The position numbers were made by a program, and so were the translations under genes. Under the pieces are notes generated by a model, which was not told the DNA's origin, did not search any database, and worked only from the letters and a program-made list of their open reading frames with translations. Source: an uncultured Collinsella sp. (lineage in GTDB: Bacteria; Actinomycetota; Coriobacteriia; Coriobacteriales; Coriobacteriaceae). From it: DNA of 44,213 nucleotides. The DNA is taken from contig CATYHY010000001.1 of the NCBI GenBank assembly GCA_958407085.1, positions 1 to 44,213 on the forward strand, read 5' to 3'. Positions 33,167-41,082 of this stretch are shown in pieces. Each line of letters starts with the position of its first letter. The first letter of the stretch is position 1.

Positions 33167-33233
33167 TTGGTGCAAGGGGGACAGGTTAATCTGCACCAAG
33201 GTGGTGCAAACGTACCTGTCCCCCTTGCACCAA
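33167..33233. repeat. TTGGTGCAAGGGGG palindromic element, copy 1
   Basis: Perfect 20-base arms TTGGTGCAAGGGGGACAGGT (33167-33186) and its reverse complement (33214-33233) enclose 27 bases that contain a second hairpin TGCACC / GGTGCA (33192-33208). The right arm touches the csoR stop codon (33234). No T-run. A second, interrupted copy is at 39216-39360. Confidence 0.88.
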
Positions 33234-33506
33234 TTACTTGGCGAGCTTGTCGACGACGCGCTCTATCTCGGCGAGCTTGGCGGCTTTGAGCTCCTCGTCG
33301 CCCGATTCGATGGCCGAGGCGACGCAGCCCTCGATGTGTGCCTTCAACACATCGGCGTTGATGCGGGCGATGAGCGCCTGCGTGGCCATGAGCTGCGTGG
33401 AGATGTCGACGCAGTAACGGTCCTCCTCCACCATCCGCAGGATGCCGTCGATTTGCCCACGTGCCGTTTTGAGCATGCGGGTCACCGATTTATGGTCTGC
33501 CATCAT
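33234..33506 (-). CDS. csoR: Copper-sensing repressor CsoR
   Basis: 90-residue helical CsoR/RcnR-family repressor that leaves DNA when it binds Cu(I). The Cys-His-Cys copper site is complete: Cys32 (DRYCVDIST), His57 and Cys61 (LKAHIEGCV). The family start is visible (HKSVTRMLKTARGQIDGILRMVEEDRYCVDISTQ). Two tandem ATGs exist (33506 and 33503); either gives a normal protein, and GAGGA is 7-10 bases upstream. It lies 3' of copA and copZ on the same strand, and a CsoR-type box sits in the copA promoter. A GTTGCGG element separates it from copZ. Ends in TAA. Confidence 0.93.
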   Translation of the reverse strand: MMADHKSVTRMLKTARGQIDGILRMVEEDRYCVDISTQLMATQALIARINADVLKAHIEGCVASAIESGDEELKAAKLAEIERVVDKLAK

Positions 33507-33548
33507 GGCGGGTCCTCGTTTCTGGTCGATTTTCCGGATGCCCCCGTC

Positions 33549-33615
33549 AGTTGCGGTGAAATAGTTCTTGTTTGCAGGCTTGAAGCGCTAAAACAGGAAC
33601 TATTTCACCGCAACT
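33549..33615. repeat. GTTGCGG-type palindromic element, copy 3
   Basis: Perfect 19-base arms (33549-33567 and 33597-33615, core AGTTGCGGTGAAATAGTTC). The 29-base centre ends GCTAAAACAG, as in copy 1. The change from GGGA to TTC at the inner end of the arm is matched in both arms, a compensatory difference from copy 1. It lies between copZ and csoR. Confidence 0.87.
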
Positions 33616-33641
33616 TCTGAGGATTGAGTAGGCGGCGTCTG

Positions 33642-33863
33642 CTACGCGGCGGTCACGGACAGGGCGTGGAACTTCTCGCCCGCGCCCTCGACGGCGGCGG
33701 TGAGCTGCTCGGCGGTCACGGTGTCGGCGCACTCTACCTGGACGGTCTGGGTCTCGTGATCGGCGTCGGCATCGGTCACGCCTGCCACGTTGAGCAGCGC
33801 CGTCTCGACAGTGGCGTCGCAGTGGCCGCACATAAGGCCGGAAGTCTTAATCGTGTAACGCAT
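33642..33863 (-). CDS. copZ: Copper chaperone CopZ-like protein
   Basis: 73-residue heavy-metal-associated (HMA) domain protein. MRYTIKTSGLMCGHCDATVETALLN carries the CxxC copper site (Cys12, Cys15); the rest gives the ferredoxin-like fold (VAGVTDADADHETQTVQVE, TAEQLTAAVEGAG). It presumably delivers Cu(I) to CopA and CsoR. ATG 33863 follows AGAGGA; the frame is open further upstream but without family similarity. It is 147 bases after copA on the same strand. Ends in TAG. Confidence 0.9.
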   Translation of the reverse strand: MRYTIKTSGLMCGHCDATVETALLNVAGVTDADADHETQTVQVECADTVTAEQLTAAVEGAGEKFHALSVTAA

Positions 33864-34010
33864 GGATATTCCTCTCTGTTGTGTCGGCTTTCCCAGGCAC
33901 CCGACCTTGACCTTCAAGCCGTCGCTCGCGTACCAAAGTACGCGCCGCTCCTCTTTCAGGTCGATCTCTGGCACTTGGAAAACCGGTTCTAAATGGACTT
34001 AATGGTGAGC

Positions 34011-36353
34011 CTATTTTGCCACTTTAGGCTTAAAGGATTTCAGGCGCAGAGCATTGCTTACGACGCACACGCTCGACAGGCTCATGGCCGCGGCGCCGAA
34101 CATCGGCGAGAGCTGCCAGCCGGTGAGGGGGAAGAACACGCCCGCGGCGAGCGGAATGCCGATGCCGTTGTAGAACAGTGCCCAGAACAGGTCCTGCTTG
34201 ATGTTGCGGATCGTGGCGCGTGAAAGCTCGATGGCGCGGGCGACGTCCATGAGGTCGCTGCGCATGAGTACCACGTCGGCTCCCTCCTTGGCGATGTCGG
34301 CGCCGGTGCCGATAGCAAGGCCCACGTCGGCGCGCGCCAGGGCGGGGGAGTCGTTGATGCCGTCGCCCACCATGGCGACCTTGCCGCCCGCATGCTGCAG
34401 TTCGCGCACGTGGCGTTCCTTGTCGGCGGGGAGGACGTCGGCGATGACCTGTTCGCTGCTCAGCTCCACGCGGCGGGCGATGGCCTCGGCCGTCACGCGG
34501 TTGTCGCCGGTGAGCATGCGCACATCGACGCCGAGCGAACGCAGCGCGGCGATGGCCCCGGCGCTCGTCTCTTTGATCTCGTCGGCCGCGGCGATGGTGC
34601 CGACGAGCTCGCCGTTCTTGGCAAAGAACAGCGGCGTTTTGCCCTCGGTGGCAAATTGCTCGGCAAGGTCCGTAGGCACGGCAGCGCCCAACTCGCCCAT
34701 GAAGCGCACGTTGCCGGCCGCGATGATATTCTGCCCCTCGCGTGCCGTAACGCCACGACCGGGCACGGCGGCAAAGTCCTCGACCATGCGTGCGACGATT
34801 CCGCGCGACTCGCACTCGGCCATAATCGCCTCGGCCAGCGGGTGCTCGCTCGAGCGCTCTAACGCGGCGGCCAGCTTGAGCAGCGCCTTTTCGCTCATGG
34901 CGGGCGAGCCGTCGGCGCGCGTGGCTACCACGATATCGGTTACGGTAGGCTTGCCGCGGGTGACGGTGCCCGTCTTGTCGAGTACCACGGTGCCCACGCT
35001 GCGCAGGTTCTCCAGCGCCTCGGCGCTCTTAAACAGGATGCCCATCTCGGCGCCCTTACCGGTGCCAACCATAATGGCGACGGGCGTGGCCAGGCCCAGC
35101 GCGCACGGGCAGCTGATCACCAACACGGCCACGGCGGAGGTGAGCGCCTCGTTTATGCTGCCGGTCAGTGCCATCCACACCGCAAAGGTCACGGCCGAGA
35201 TCACGAACACCACGGGCACAAACACGCCGGCGACCTTGTCGGCCAGGCGGGCGATGGGCGCCTTGGTGGCGTTGGCGTCCTCGACGAGCTGGATGATCTT
35301 GGCGAGCGACGTGTCGGCGCCCACGCGCGTGGCACGGAAGGTAAACGATCCGGTGCGGTTGACGGTTGCGGCGTTGACGGTGTCGCCGGCGGTCTTTTCC
35401 ACGGGGATGGACTCGCCGGTGAGCGCACTCTCGTCCACGGCCGAGCTGCCCTCGAGCACCACGCCGTCGACAGGGATAGACTCGCCGGGGCGCACACGCA
35501 GCACCTGGCCGGGAAGGATGCTGTCGACGTCCACGGTGGTTTCGGTGCCGTCGTCGGCAACGACGGTCGCGGTCTTGGGTGCCAGGTCGATCAGCGCCTC
35601 GATAGCGCCGCCGGTCTTGGATTTGCTGCGCGTCTCGAGGTATTTGCCCACGGTGACGAGCGACAGGATGGTGCCGGCGCTCTCAAAATACAGGTTGTCC
35701 ATGCTCGTCATCATGGCCTCGCGCACCTGACCTGCGGCCAACTGGTCGGCCATGATGAACATGGCGTAGAGCGACCAGGCGATCGACGCGGTGGCGCCGA
35801 CGGCGATGAGAGCGTCCATGGTGGGCGCGCCATGCACGAGCGACTTGAAGCCGTTGATAAAGTACGCGTCGTTGATGTAGACGATGGGGATGAGCAAGAC
35901 GAGCTCGGTGAGGGCAAGCGTCATGCTGTGGACGTGGTCCGTGAAGATGCCGGGCAGCGGCCAGCCGAGCATGTGCCCCATGCCTATGTAGAACAGCGGG
36001 ATGAGAAAGATGATTGAGATGATGAGACGGGTGCGCATGGCGGAGGCAGTGGCCTCCAGCTTTTTGGTCGGCGACTCCATATGGGCGGCGCCGGACCTGG
36101 CTTGCGCGCTGCCGCTTGAGCTGGTGGCATCGGTGTCCGCGCTGACGGGCGAGGCCGAATAGCCCGCGCGGTCGACGGCAGTGCAGATATCGTCGGGGGA
36201 GACCTGCGCGGGGTCATAGTCCACCAACATGGAGCCGGCGAGCAAGTTGACCGCGACGCTTTGGACGCCGTCGAGCTTGCTGACGGCGCGGTCCACGTGC
36301 GCCTGGCAAGCGGCGCACGTCATGCCGCCCACGTCAAACTTATCTTGAGCCAT
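34011..36353 (-). CDS. copA: Copper-exporting P1B-type ATPase CopA
   Basis: Exports Cu(I) across the membrane at the cost of ATP. 780 residues: one N-terminal HMA domain with Cys13/Cys16 (GGMTCAACQAHVD), a Ser/Ala linker, eight membrane segments with the Cu(I) motif CPC in VISCPCALGLATPVA, the phosphorylation loop DKTGTVTRGKPTVTDI, the HP motif in SSEHPLAEAI, and GDGINDSPALARADVGLAIG. The last helix region ends in MSLSSVCVVSNALRLKSFKP, as in CopA. ATG 36353 follows AAGGAG. The promoter contains a CsoR box. Followed by copZ and csoR. Ends in TAG. Confidence 0.96.
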   Translation of the reverse strand: MAQDKFDVGGMTCAACQAHVDRAVSKLDGVQSVAVNLLAGSMLVDYDPAQVSPDDICTAVDRAGYSASPVSADTDATSSSGSAQARSGAAHMESPTKKLEATASAMRTRLIISIIFLIPLFYIGMGHMLGWPLPGIFTDHVHSMTLALTELVLLIPIVYINDAYFINGFKSLVHGAPTMDALIAVGATASIAWSLYAMFIMADQLAAGQVREAMMTSMDNLYFESAGTILSLVTVGKYLETRSKSKTGGAIEALIDLAPKTATVVADDGTETTVDVDSILPGQVLRVRPGESIPVDGVVLEGSSAVDESALTGESIPVEKTAGDTVNAATVNRTGSFTFRATRVGADTSLAKIIQLVEDANATKAPIARLADKVAGVFVPVVFVISAVTFAVWMALTGSINEALTSAVAVLVISCPCALGLATPVAIMVGTGKGAEMGILFKSAEALENLRSVGTVVLDKTGTVTRGKPTVTDIVVATRADGSPAMSEKALLKLAAALERSSEHPLAEAIMAECESRGIVARMVEDFAAVPGRGVTAREGQNIIAAGNVRFMGELGAAVPTDLAEQFATEGKTPLFFAKNGELVGTIAAADEIKETSAGAIAALRSLGVDVRMLTGDNRVTAEAIARRVELSSEQVIADVLPADKERHVRELQHAGGKVAMVGDGINDSPALARADVGLAIGTGADIAKEGADVVLMRSDLMDVARAIELSRATIRNIKQDLFWALFYNGIGIPLAAGVFFPLTGWQLSPMFGAAAMSLSSVCVVSNALRLKSFKPKVAK

Positions 36354-36400
36354 GGCTTCTCCTTTCTGTAGTTCGGTGTTGGAATTGTTAACCTGCCGAT

Positions 36401-36431
36401 ACTATACACCCATACCCCCTGGGGGTGTCTA
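36401..36431 (-). promoter_or_regulatory. copA promoter with CsoR box in the spacer
   Basis: On the minus strand TAGACA (36431-36426), 17 bases, then TGTATA (36408-36403). The spacer contains ACACCCCCAGGGGGTAT (36428-36412), a C-run/G-run palindrome of the type bound by CsoR. A repressor sitting between -35 and -10 would block transcription until copper binds it. Confidence 0.75.
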
Positions 36432-36505
36432 GTCCAGAAAGAAATGTATGACATTCCGATACAGATGAGGGCGGCTGCTCAATCGTTGTCAGCCCCTGTC
36501 AAACA

Positions 36506-36641
36506 TCTCAATCTGTAACATCTAGCAGGGAAAATGAGCTCTAACTGTTACAGATCGAGATGTTGTTTTGCGTGGCTGAGCTCTGTCTTGATCTGTAACG
36601 GTTCGGCCGGTTTTTGCTGAGCAACTGTTGCAGATTGAGAC
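36506..36641. repeat. 56-bp palindrome array E (2 units, 80-bp period)
   Basis: Units 36506-36561 and 36586-36641, both 56 bases, spacer 24. The second is diverged (TCTTGATCTGTAACG / TGTTGCAGATTGAGA) and has a T-run in its loop, so it appears inverted. It lies in the divergent region between copA and the DEAD-box helicase gene and lacks the terminal GTTTG seen at the other arrays. Confidence 0.93.
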
Positions 36642-36681
36642 AATCGGCCCAGACCCGCCCCGTCCGCCCCGTCATCTGTGG

Positions 36682-36914
36682 TTTACGTGGGGGCATGCGA
36701 AGCGCGGGTATACTAACCGGCGGCGAATCTGCTCCATCGCTTAGAGCTGCTGCGTCTGGACGGCGCGTGATAGGGCTGCCAAAGCGATCGCCAGCGTGCT
36801 GAGCAACGTCCTCTCTGTGCGCACCTGTTTTTGTATGTATTAGCGCACTACCAAGCACGCCCCGCGCGGCCGCATGCCGTGCCCATAACGCGTGCAGATA
36901 AGGAACAACAACAT
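36682..36914 (+). promoter_or_regulatory. Promoter and long leader of the DEAD-box helicase gene
   Basis: TATACT at 36709-36714 (preceded by GGG) is a good -10; a -35 match is weak. If used, the mRNA has a leader of about 190 bases before ATG 36915. Long structured leaders are typical of cold-shock DEAD-box helicase mRNAs and often serve autoregulation. The translation site is AAGGA at 36900. Confidence 0.45.
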
Positions 36915-39149
36915 ATGCGTAATTCTGTATCCGACGTCACGGACGCCGAGATTCTGGACGAGACCCGCGAGGCCATGACCCAGGCTGCCTTCGATGCTGC
37001 CGACGAGGCCAGCGCCGCCGAGACCGTCGAGTCCGCGACTGAGAACCTGCCCGCCTTTGACGAGCTGGGACTTTCGGACGAGATGCTTCGTGCCATCGAG
37101 AACCTGGGCTACACGGCGCCCACGCCCGTGCAGGCCGGCTCCATCCCCGTGGTGCTCGAGGGCCGCGACCTGCTTGCCGCCGCTCAGACCGGCACCGGCA
37201 AGACGGCCGCCTTCTTGCTGCCGACCATGAACAACCTGGAGCACATTGCTCCGCCCAAGCCCGTGCGCGAGCGTGGCGGCCGTAACCGCCGTCGCGGCGC
37301 CAAGAAGCCCGAGGGCAACGGCCGCGGCCCCGCGATGCTCGTCATCACCCCCACGCGCGAGCTTGCCCAGCAGATCGATGAGGTCGCCGGCAAGATTGCC
37401 GACGTCACCGGACATGTTGCCGTGACCGTCGTGGGCGGCGTGAGCTACAAGCCCCAGACCGCGGCGCTCAAGTACGGCTGCGACATCCTGGTCGCCACGC
37501 CGGGCCGTCTGGTCGATCTGATCGAACAGGGCGCTTGCCACCTGGACGAGGTAAAGGTGCTGGTACTCGATGAGGCCGACCGCATGCTCGACATGGGCTT
37601 TTTGCCCGCCGTCCGCCGTATTGTGCGCGAGACGCCGGCCGAGCGCCAGACGCTGCTGTTCTCGGCCACGCTCGACGAGGAGGCCGTGGGCGAGATCACC
37701 GACCTGGTGAGCGACCCGGCCCGCGTGGAGATCGCGCCCGCCACGTCGACCGCCGACACCGTCGACCAGTTTGTGTTCCCGGTGTCCATCGAGGCCAAGA
37801 ACAACCTGCTGCCCGAGTTCCTCAAAAAGGAGGGCCCGGAGCGCACTATCGTCTTTATGCGCACCAAGCACCGCGCCGACAGCTGCTGCCGTCGTCTTGA
37901 GCGCAAGGGCATCAAGGCCGCCGCGATTCACGGCAACCGCAGCCAGGCCCAGCGCGAGCGCGCGCTTTCGGCCTTCCGCGACGGCACCGTCGACGTGCTG
38001 GTGGCAACCGATGTCCTCGCCCGCGGCATCGACATTAGCGACGTGCGCTACGTCGTGAACTTTGACGTGCCGGCAGAGCCGACCGACTACATCCACCGCA
38101 TCGGCCGCACGGGCCGCGCCGGTGAGCTGGGCTGGGCCATTACGTTTGTGACCGAGCAGGACGTCGATGAGTTCTACGAGATCGAGAAGCTCATGGACAA
38201 GACGGCCGACATTTATGACGCCGGCGACCTGCATGTGGGCCCCAATCCGCCCGCCGTTGATCCCGAGCGCGACCCTGCGGCCTTTAAGGTGAAGAAGAAG
38301 ACCAAGCGCGGCAAGTCCAAGAGCAAGAAGAAGCTTGAGCAGGCACGTCGAGATGGCAAGCGCAACGGCGACGATTACGGCGATGTGGCCGGTCGTTCCA
38401 ACCGCGGTCGCGATGAGCGTCGCGGCGACGGCGAGCGTCCGAGTCGTCCCAAGCGCGGCGGCAAGACCCGCGTGCGCGAGGGCGTTCAGGCTCGCGTGGA
38501 CGAGGCCGTGGAGAGCGTGGCCCGCGAGGTTGCTGCCGAGGAGCACGGCGGTGCTGACGCCGTCAAGCAGGCCCCGCGTGGCAACCGTGCCGAGCGCCGC
38601 GCCAAGCAGTTCCAGGGCGAGGCGCATCGTCGTCGCCGCGAGGACGAGGACCGCGGCGGTCGTCGCCGTGTTGAGCGCGAGGACGAGGGCCGCGGTTCGG
38701 GCGACCGTCGTCGCTCCGGTCGTAATGACGAGCGCGGCGGTCGTGATGAGCGCCGTGGCGGCGAGGGTCGTGGTTCGCGTGACGAGCGTGGTACCCGCGG
38801 CGGCAAGCGCTTTGACGAGCGCGGAGGCCGCGAGGGCGGCCGCGGCGTTGAGCGTCGTGAAGGCGCCCGCGGCAACGGTGGCCGCGGCAGCGCTGGTCGC
38901 TCGGGTGAGTCGCGCGATCGTCGCGACCCGCGTGCCAGCCGCGATCGTCGCGATGACTGGCGCAACTACGATGACACCCGCGAGGAGCGCCGTGGCGGCT
39001 ATCGCGGTGGGCGTGGCGGCAACCAGGCTGGCTCCCGTGGCGGTCGTGCCGGCGGTCGCGATAACCGTGGCAGCTATGGTAACAATCGTGGCGGCAAGCA
39101 CGGCGGCAGCTCCCGTCGTCCCGGCGACGGCGGCGGCAAGCGCAAGTAA
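36915..39149 (+). CDS. DEAD-box RNA helicase with RGG-rich C-terminal tail
   Basis: ATP-dependent RNA helicase of the CsdA/DeaD type. 744 residues. After a 45-residue acidic N-terminus the core carries the Q motif (FDELGLSDEMLRAIENLGYTAPTPVQ), motif I AAQTGTGKT, PTRELAQQ, TPGRLVD, DEAD, SAT and HRIGRTGRAG. An Arg-rich insert (VRERGGRNRRRGAKKPEGN) sits between motifs I and Ia. From about residue 460 the chain is a basic, low-complexity tail of about 280 residues with many RGG, RDERGG and DRRD blocks, which in related proteins binds RNA and may promote condensates. ATG 36915 follows AAGGA. Ends in TAA; strong terminator after. Confidence 0.94.
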   Translation: MRNSVSDVTDAEILDETREAMTQAAFDAADEASAAETVESATENLPAFDELGLSDEMLRAIENLGYTAPTPVQAGSIPVVLEGRDLLAAAQTGTGKTAAFLLPTMNNLEHIAPPKPVRERGGRNRRRGAKKPEGNGRGPAMLVITPTRELAQQIDEVAGKIADVTGHVAVTVVGGVSYKPQTAALKYGCDILVATPGRLVDLIEQGACHLDEVKVLVLDEADRMLDMGFLPAVRRIVRETPAERQTLLFSATLDEEAVGEITDLVSDPARVEIAPATSTADTVDQFVFPVSIEAKNNLLPEFLKKEGPERTIVFMRTKHRADSCCRRLERKGIKAAAIHGNRSQAQRERALSAFRDGTVDVLVATDVLARGIDISDVRYVVNFDVPAEPTDYIHRIGRTGRAGELGWAITFVTEQDVDEFYEIEKLMDKTADIYDAGDLHVGPNPPAVDPERDPAAFKVKKKTKRGKSKSKKKLEQARRDGKRNGDDYGDVAGRSNRGRDERRGDGERPSRPKRGGKTRVREGVQARVDEAVESVAREVAAEEHGGADAVKQAPRGNRAERRAKQFQGEAHRRRREDEDRGGRRRVEREDEGRGSGDRRRSGRNDERGGRDERRGGEGRGSRDERGTRGGKRFDERGGREGGRGVERREGARGNGGRGSAGRSGESRDRRDPRASRDRRDDWRNYDDTREERRGGYRGGRGGNQAGSRGGRAGGRDNRGSYGNNRGGKHGGSSRRPGDGGGKRK

Positions 39150-39182
39150 CATACGCGTCGCGCTCTAAGTCGAGGCGACCAG

Positions 39183-39217
39183 AGGGCTCCGGGCATGTTT
39201 TGCTCGGAGCCCTTTTT
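39183..39217 (+). terminator. Terminator of the DEAD-box helicase gene
   Basis: AGGGCTCCGGGCA and TGCTCGGAGCCCT pair over 12-13 bases around TGTTT, then TTTTTGG. The last Ts also begin the palindromic element at 39216. Confidence 0.85.
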
Positions 39218-39360
39218 GGTGCAAAGGGGACAGGTCCATATGCACCAACGTCTTGAAGTTGCGGTGGAATACGGACTGTTTTGGCCTTTTGAGCGGCTTT
39301 TAGTCCCTATTTCACCGCAACTCATGATTGGTGCAAAGCAACCTGACCCCAATGCACCAA
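39216..39360. repeat. TTGGTGCAA palindromic element, copy 2, split by a GTTGCGG element
   Basis: Left arm TTGGTGCAAAGGGGACAGGT (39216-39235), right arm ACCTGACCCCAATGCACCAA (39341-39360). The central hairpin seen intact in copy 1 (TGCACCAA...TTGGTGCA) is present at 39241-39248 and 39329-39336, but its middle is occupied by a complete GTTGCGG element (39257-39322). Confidence 0.85.
39257..39322. repeat. GTTGCGG-type palindromic element, copy 4 (nested)
   Basis: Left arm AGTTGCGGTGGAATACGGACT, right arm AGTCCCTATTTCACCGCAACT, inverted with two mismatches. Same orientation and near-identical left half as copy 2. It sits inside the centre of the TTGGTGCAA element. Confidence 0.88.
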
Positions 39361-39388
39361 ACAAGGAGTGTCCCTAAGTGCCGCATAG

Positions 39389-39430
39389 ATACCGTTTATC
39401 GAAGAAAAAATACCGTTCATCGGTCATAAT
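39389..39430 (+). promoter_or_regulatory. Promoter of the alpha-glucoside PTS operon with phased direct repeats
   Basis: ATACCGTTTATCG (39389-39401) and ATACCGTTCATCG (39410-39422) are direct repeats 21 bases apart, followed by CATAAT (39425-39430) as the -10. No good -35 exists, which suggests an activator bound to the repeats. The segment TTCATCGGTCATAATGTT closely resembles TTTATCTGCGATAATGTT at 44188-44205. Confidence 0.55.
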
Positions 39431-39481
39431 GTTTGTTCCGGCTTTGGGCTTGTCTACAATAGCTCCCGTAAAAAGAAATGC

Positions 39482-39517
39482 GGAAGGTTACCGAGTCCCT
39501 CGGACGTGGGCCTAACC
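39482..39517 (+). promoter_or_regulatory. Candidate RNA antiterminator (RAT-like) hairpin
   Basis: GGTTA...TAACC closes an interrupted stem, with CCGAG / CTCGG above it. It lies in the leader of an operon that encodes a LicT/BglG-type antiterminator, where such a target is expected. The match to the RAT consensus is only partial and I do not see a classical overlapping terminator. Confidence 0.3.
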
Positions 39518-39597
39518 AAAGTCTTTGAACGGGTGTGTCTCTATGGATGCATTCGCTTGATTTTGGTTGGGCTATATTTATGAAGGGACATGCCACC

Positions 39598-40110
39598 ATG
39601 GGTTTCTTTTCTCGCCTGATGGGCGGTTCGGATGAGCAGAAGACTGCAGCTTCCGAGTTCGAAATCCTCGCTCCCGTTTCCGGCGAGCTTGTTCATCTAG
39701 AAAATACCAATGACCCTGCTTTTAGCAGCCGTGCCGTGGGCGATGGCGTTGCCGTGGTTCCCCAAGAGGGAACGGTGTGCGCTCCTGTTTCCGGCACCGT
39801 CGCGGCGCTGTTTCCGACTGAGCACGCGCTGGGCATCATGTCCGACGACAGCTCTGCTCAGGTGATGCTGCATATCGGAATCGATACTGTTAAGCTTGAG
39901 GGCAAGGGCTTCCACGCGCTTGTTGCCCAGGGTGACCATGTCGACGCGGGCCAGCCCCTCGTCGAGGTCGATTTCGACGCGGTCCGCGCCGCCGACTTCG
40001 ATCCCACGGTCTTCGTTATCGTGTGCGAGCGCTCGGAGAACTCGACTCTTCGTGAGCATGCTTCCGGCCCTGTTGCTGCTAAAGAGCCTGTCATCTGGCT
40101 TTCCGAGTAA
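39598..40110 (+). CDS. PTS glucose-type EIIA protein
   Basis: Cytoplasmic phosphocarrier that receives phosphate from HPr and passes it to EIIB. 170 residues of the Crr/EIIA-Glc family: EILAPVSGELVHLE, FSSRAVGDGVAVVPQEGTVCAPVSGTVAALFPTEHALGI, and the active His in VMLHIGIDTVKLEGKGFHAL. ATG 39598 is preceded by AAGGGA at 9 bases; an in-frame ATG at 39580 is less well placed. It is the first gene of the PTS operon and could also serve the EIIBC of the MurNAc cluster, which lacks EIIA. Ends in TAA. Confidence 0.92.
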   Translation: MGFFSRLMGGSDEQKTAASEFEILAPVSGELVHLENTNDPAFSSRAVGDGVAVVPQEGTVCAPVSGTVAALFPTEHALGIMSDDSSAQVMLHIGIDTVKLEGKGFHALVAQGDHVDAGQPLVEVDFDAVRAADFDPTVFVIVCERSENSTLREHASGPVAAKEPVIWLSE

Positions 40111-40128
40111 ATTTTTGTGGTGGGTACC

Positions 40129-40983
40129 GTGGTTATCAAGCGAGTTTTTAACAACAACGTCGCAATGGTCACTTCGGACGATGGCTCCGAGCTCATCGTC
40201 ATCGGTCGAGGCCTCTGCTTTGGCCGTCATGCCGGCGATGTCATCGACGAGGCGTCGATCGAAAAGACCTACGCGTTGCAGGAGGGAACTTCTCAGGACT
40301 CGCGTACGATTGACCGCTTGGCACATCTTTTGGAGTCCATCCCCACCGTCAACCTCGTGATTGCCGAGGACATTGTTCAGATGCTCCGTCGAGAGCTCAA
40401 TGTTGATATCAACGACAAGATTCTCATTGCTCTCGCAGACCATATCAGCCTTGCTTTGGAGCGCGAGCGCAAGGGCGTCTCCTGTGAGAATCCGTTGCTG
40501 CTCGAGATCCAGCAGTTCTATCGCAAGGAGTATGCACTTGCGGGCCGTGCGCTGCAGATTATCAAGGAGTATATGGGCATCCAGATGAGCGAAGAAGAGC
40601 AGGGTTTCATTACCTTGCATATCGTCAACGCCACCATGCCGCAACGCTCCGACCGTTTGATTGTTTCGGTCCAGCTTGTTCGCGACGTGCTCGCGATTGT
40701 TTCCGAGCGCTATGCTACGACCCTCGATGACACCTCGTTGCCCTATGAGTGTTTCGTCCGCCACCTGCAGTTTTTCGCACAGCGGGCGCTTGACCCCACG
40801 GCCGGGCAAATCAATGGCGACGCGCTGTTCCGAATCGATGAAACGGCGTATCCGTGCGCATTCTCGTGCGCGGACGCCATAGCCGCCCACTTGTCGTCTA
40901 CCTATAACGTTGTCGTTACCGATGCCGAGAAGAGCTATCTCGCATATCACATTGTTAACCTGCTTGGAGAACCTGGTCTCTAG
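40129..40983 (+). CDS. LicT/BglG-family transcriptional antiterminator
   Basis: 284 residues. The N-terminal co-antiterminator RNA-binding domain starts VIKRVFNNNVAMVTSDDGSELIVIGRGLCFGRHAGD, and two PTS regulation domains follow (PRD1 from about residue 65 with LLESIPTVNLVIAEDIVQML and ALADHISLALERE; PRD2 from about 175 with RFVRHLQFFAQRAL-type text). PTS phosphorylation of histidines in the PRDs controls RNA binding. The start is GTG 40129 (family start at the CAT domain) with GGTGGG just upstream; GTG 40117 is possible. Expected target: a RAT hairpin in its own operon leader. Ends in TAG. Confidence 0.9.
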   Translation: MVIKRVFNNNVAMVTSDDGSELIVIGRGLCFGRHAGDVIDEASIEKTYALQEGTSQDSRTIDRLAHLLESIPTVNLVIAEDIVQMLRRELNVDINDKILIALADHISLALERERKGVSCENPLLLEIQQFYRKEYALAGRALQIIKEYMGIQMSEEEQGFITLHIVNATMPQRSDRLIVSVQLVRDVLAIVSERYATTLDDTSLPYECFVRHLQFFAQRALDPTAGQINGDALFRIDETAYPCAFSCADAIAAHLSSTYNVVVTDAEKSYLAYHIVNLLGEPGL

Positions 40984-41082
40984 GCATAACGTGCCCACAC
41001 ATCGATTGATATAAGGCAAGGCTCACGGTCTTGTCCAGGGCACATCTGTCTTAATTTGCGGAAAAGGAAGGGGAGTACCGCT

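Noticed and set aside
33864..33974. N-terminally extended copZ (in-frame start at 33974)
   Set aside because: The extra residues have no HMA similarity, while ATG 33863 has a good ribosome-binding site and the family start.
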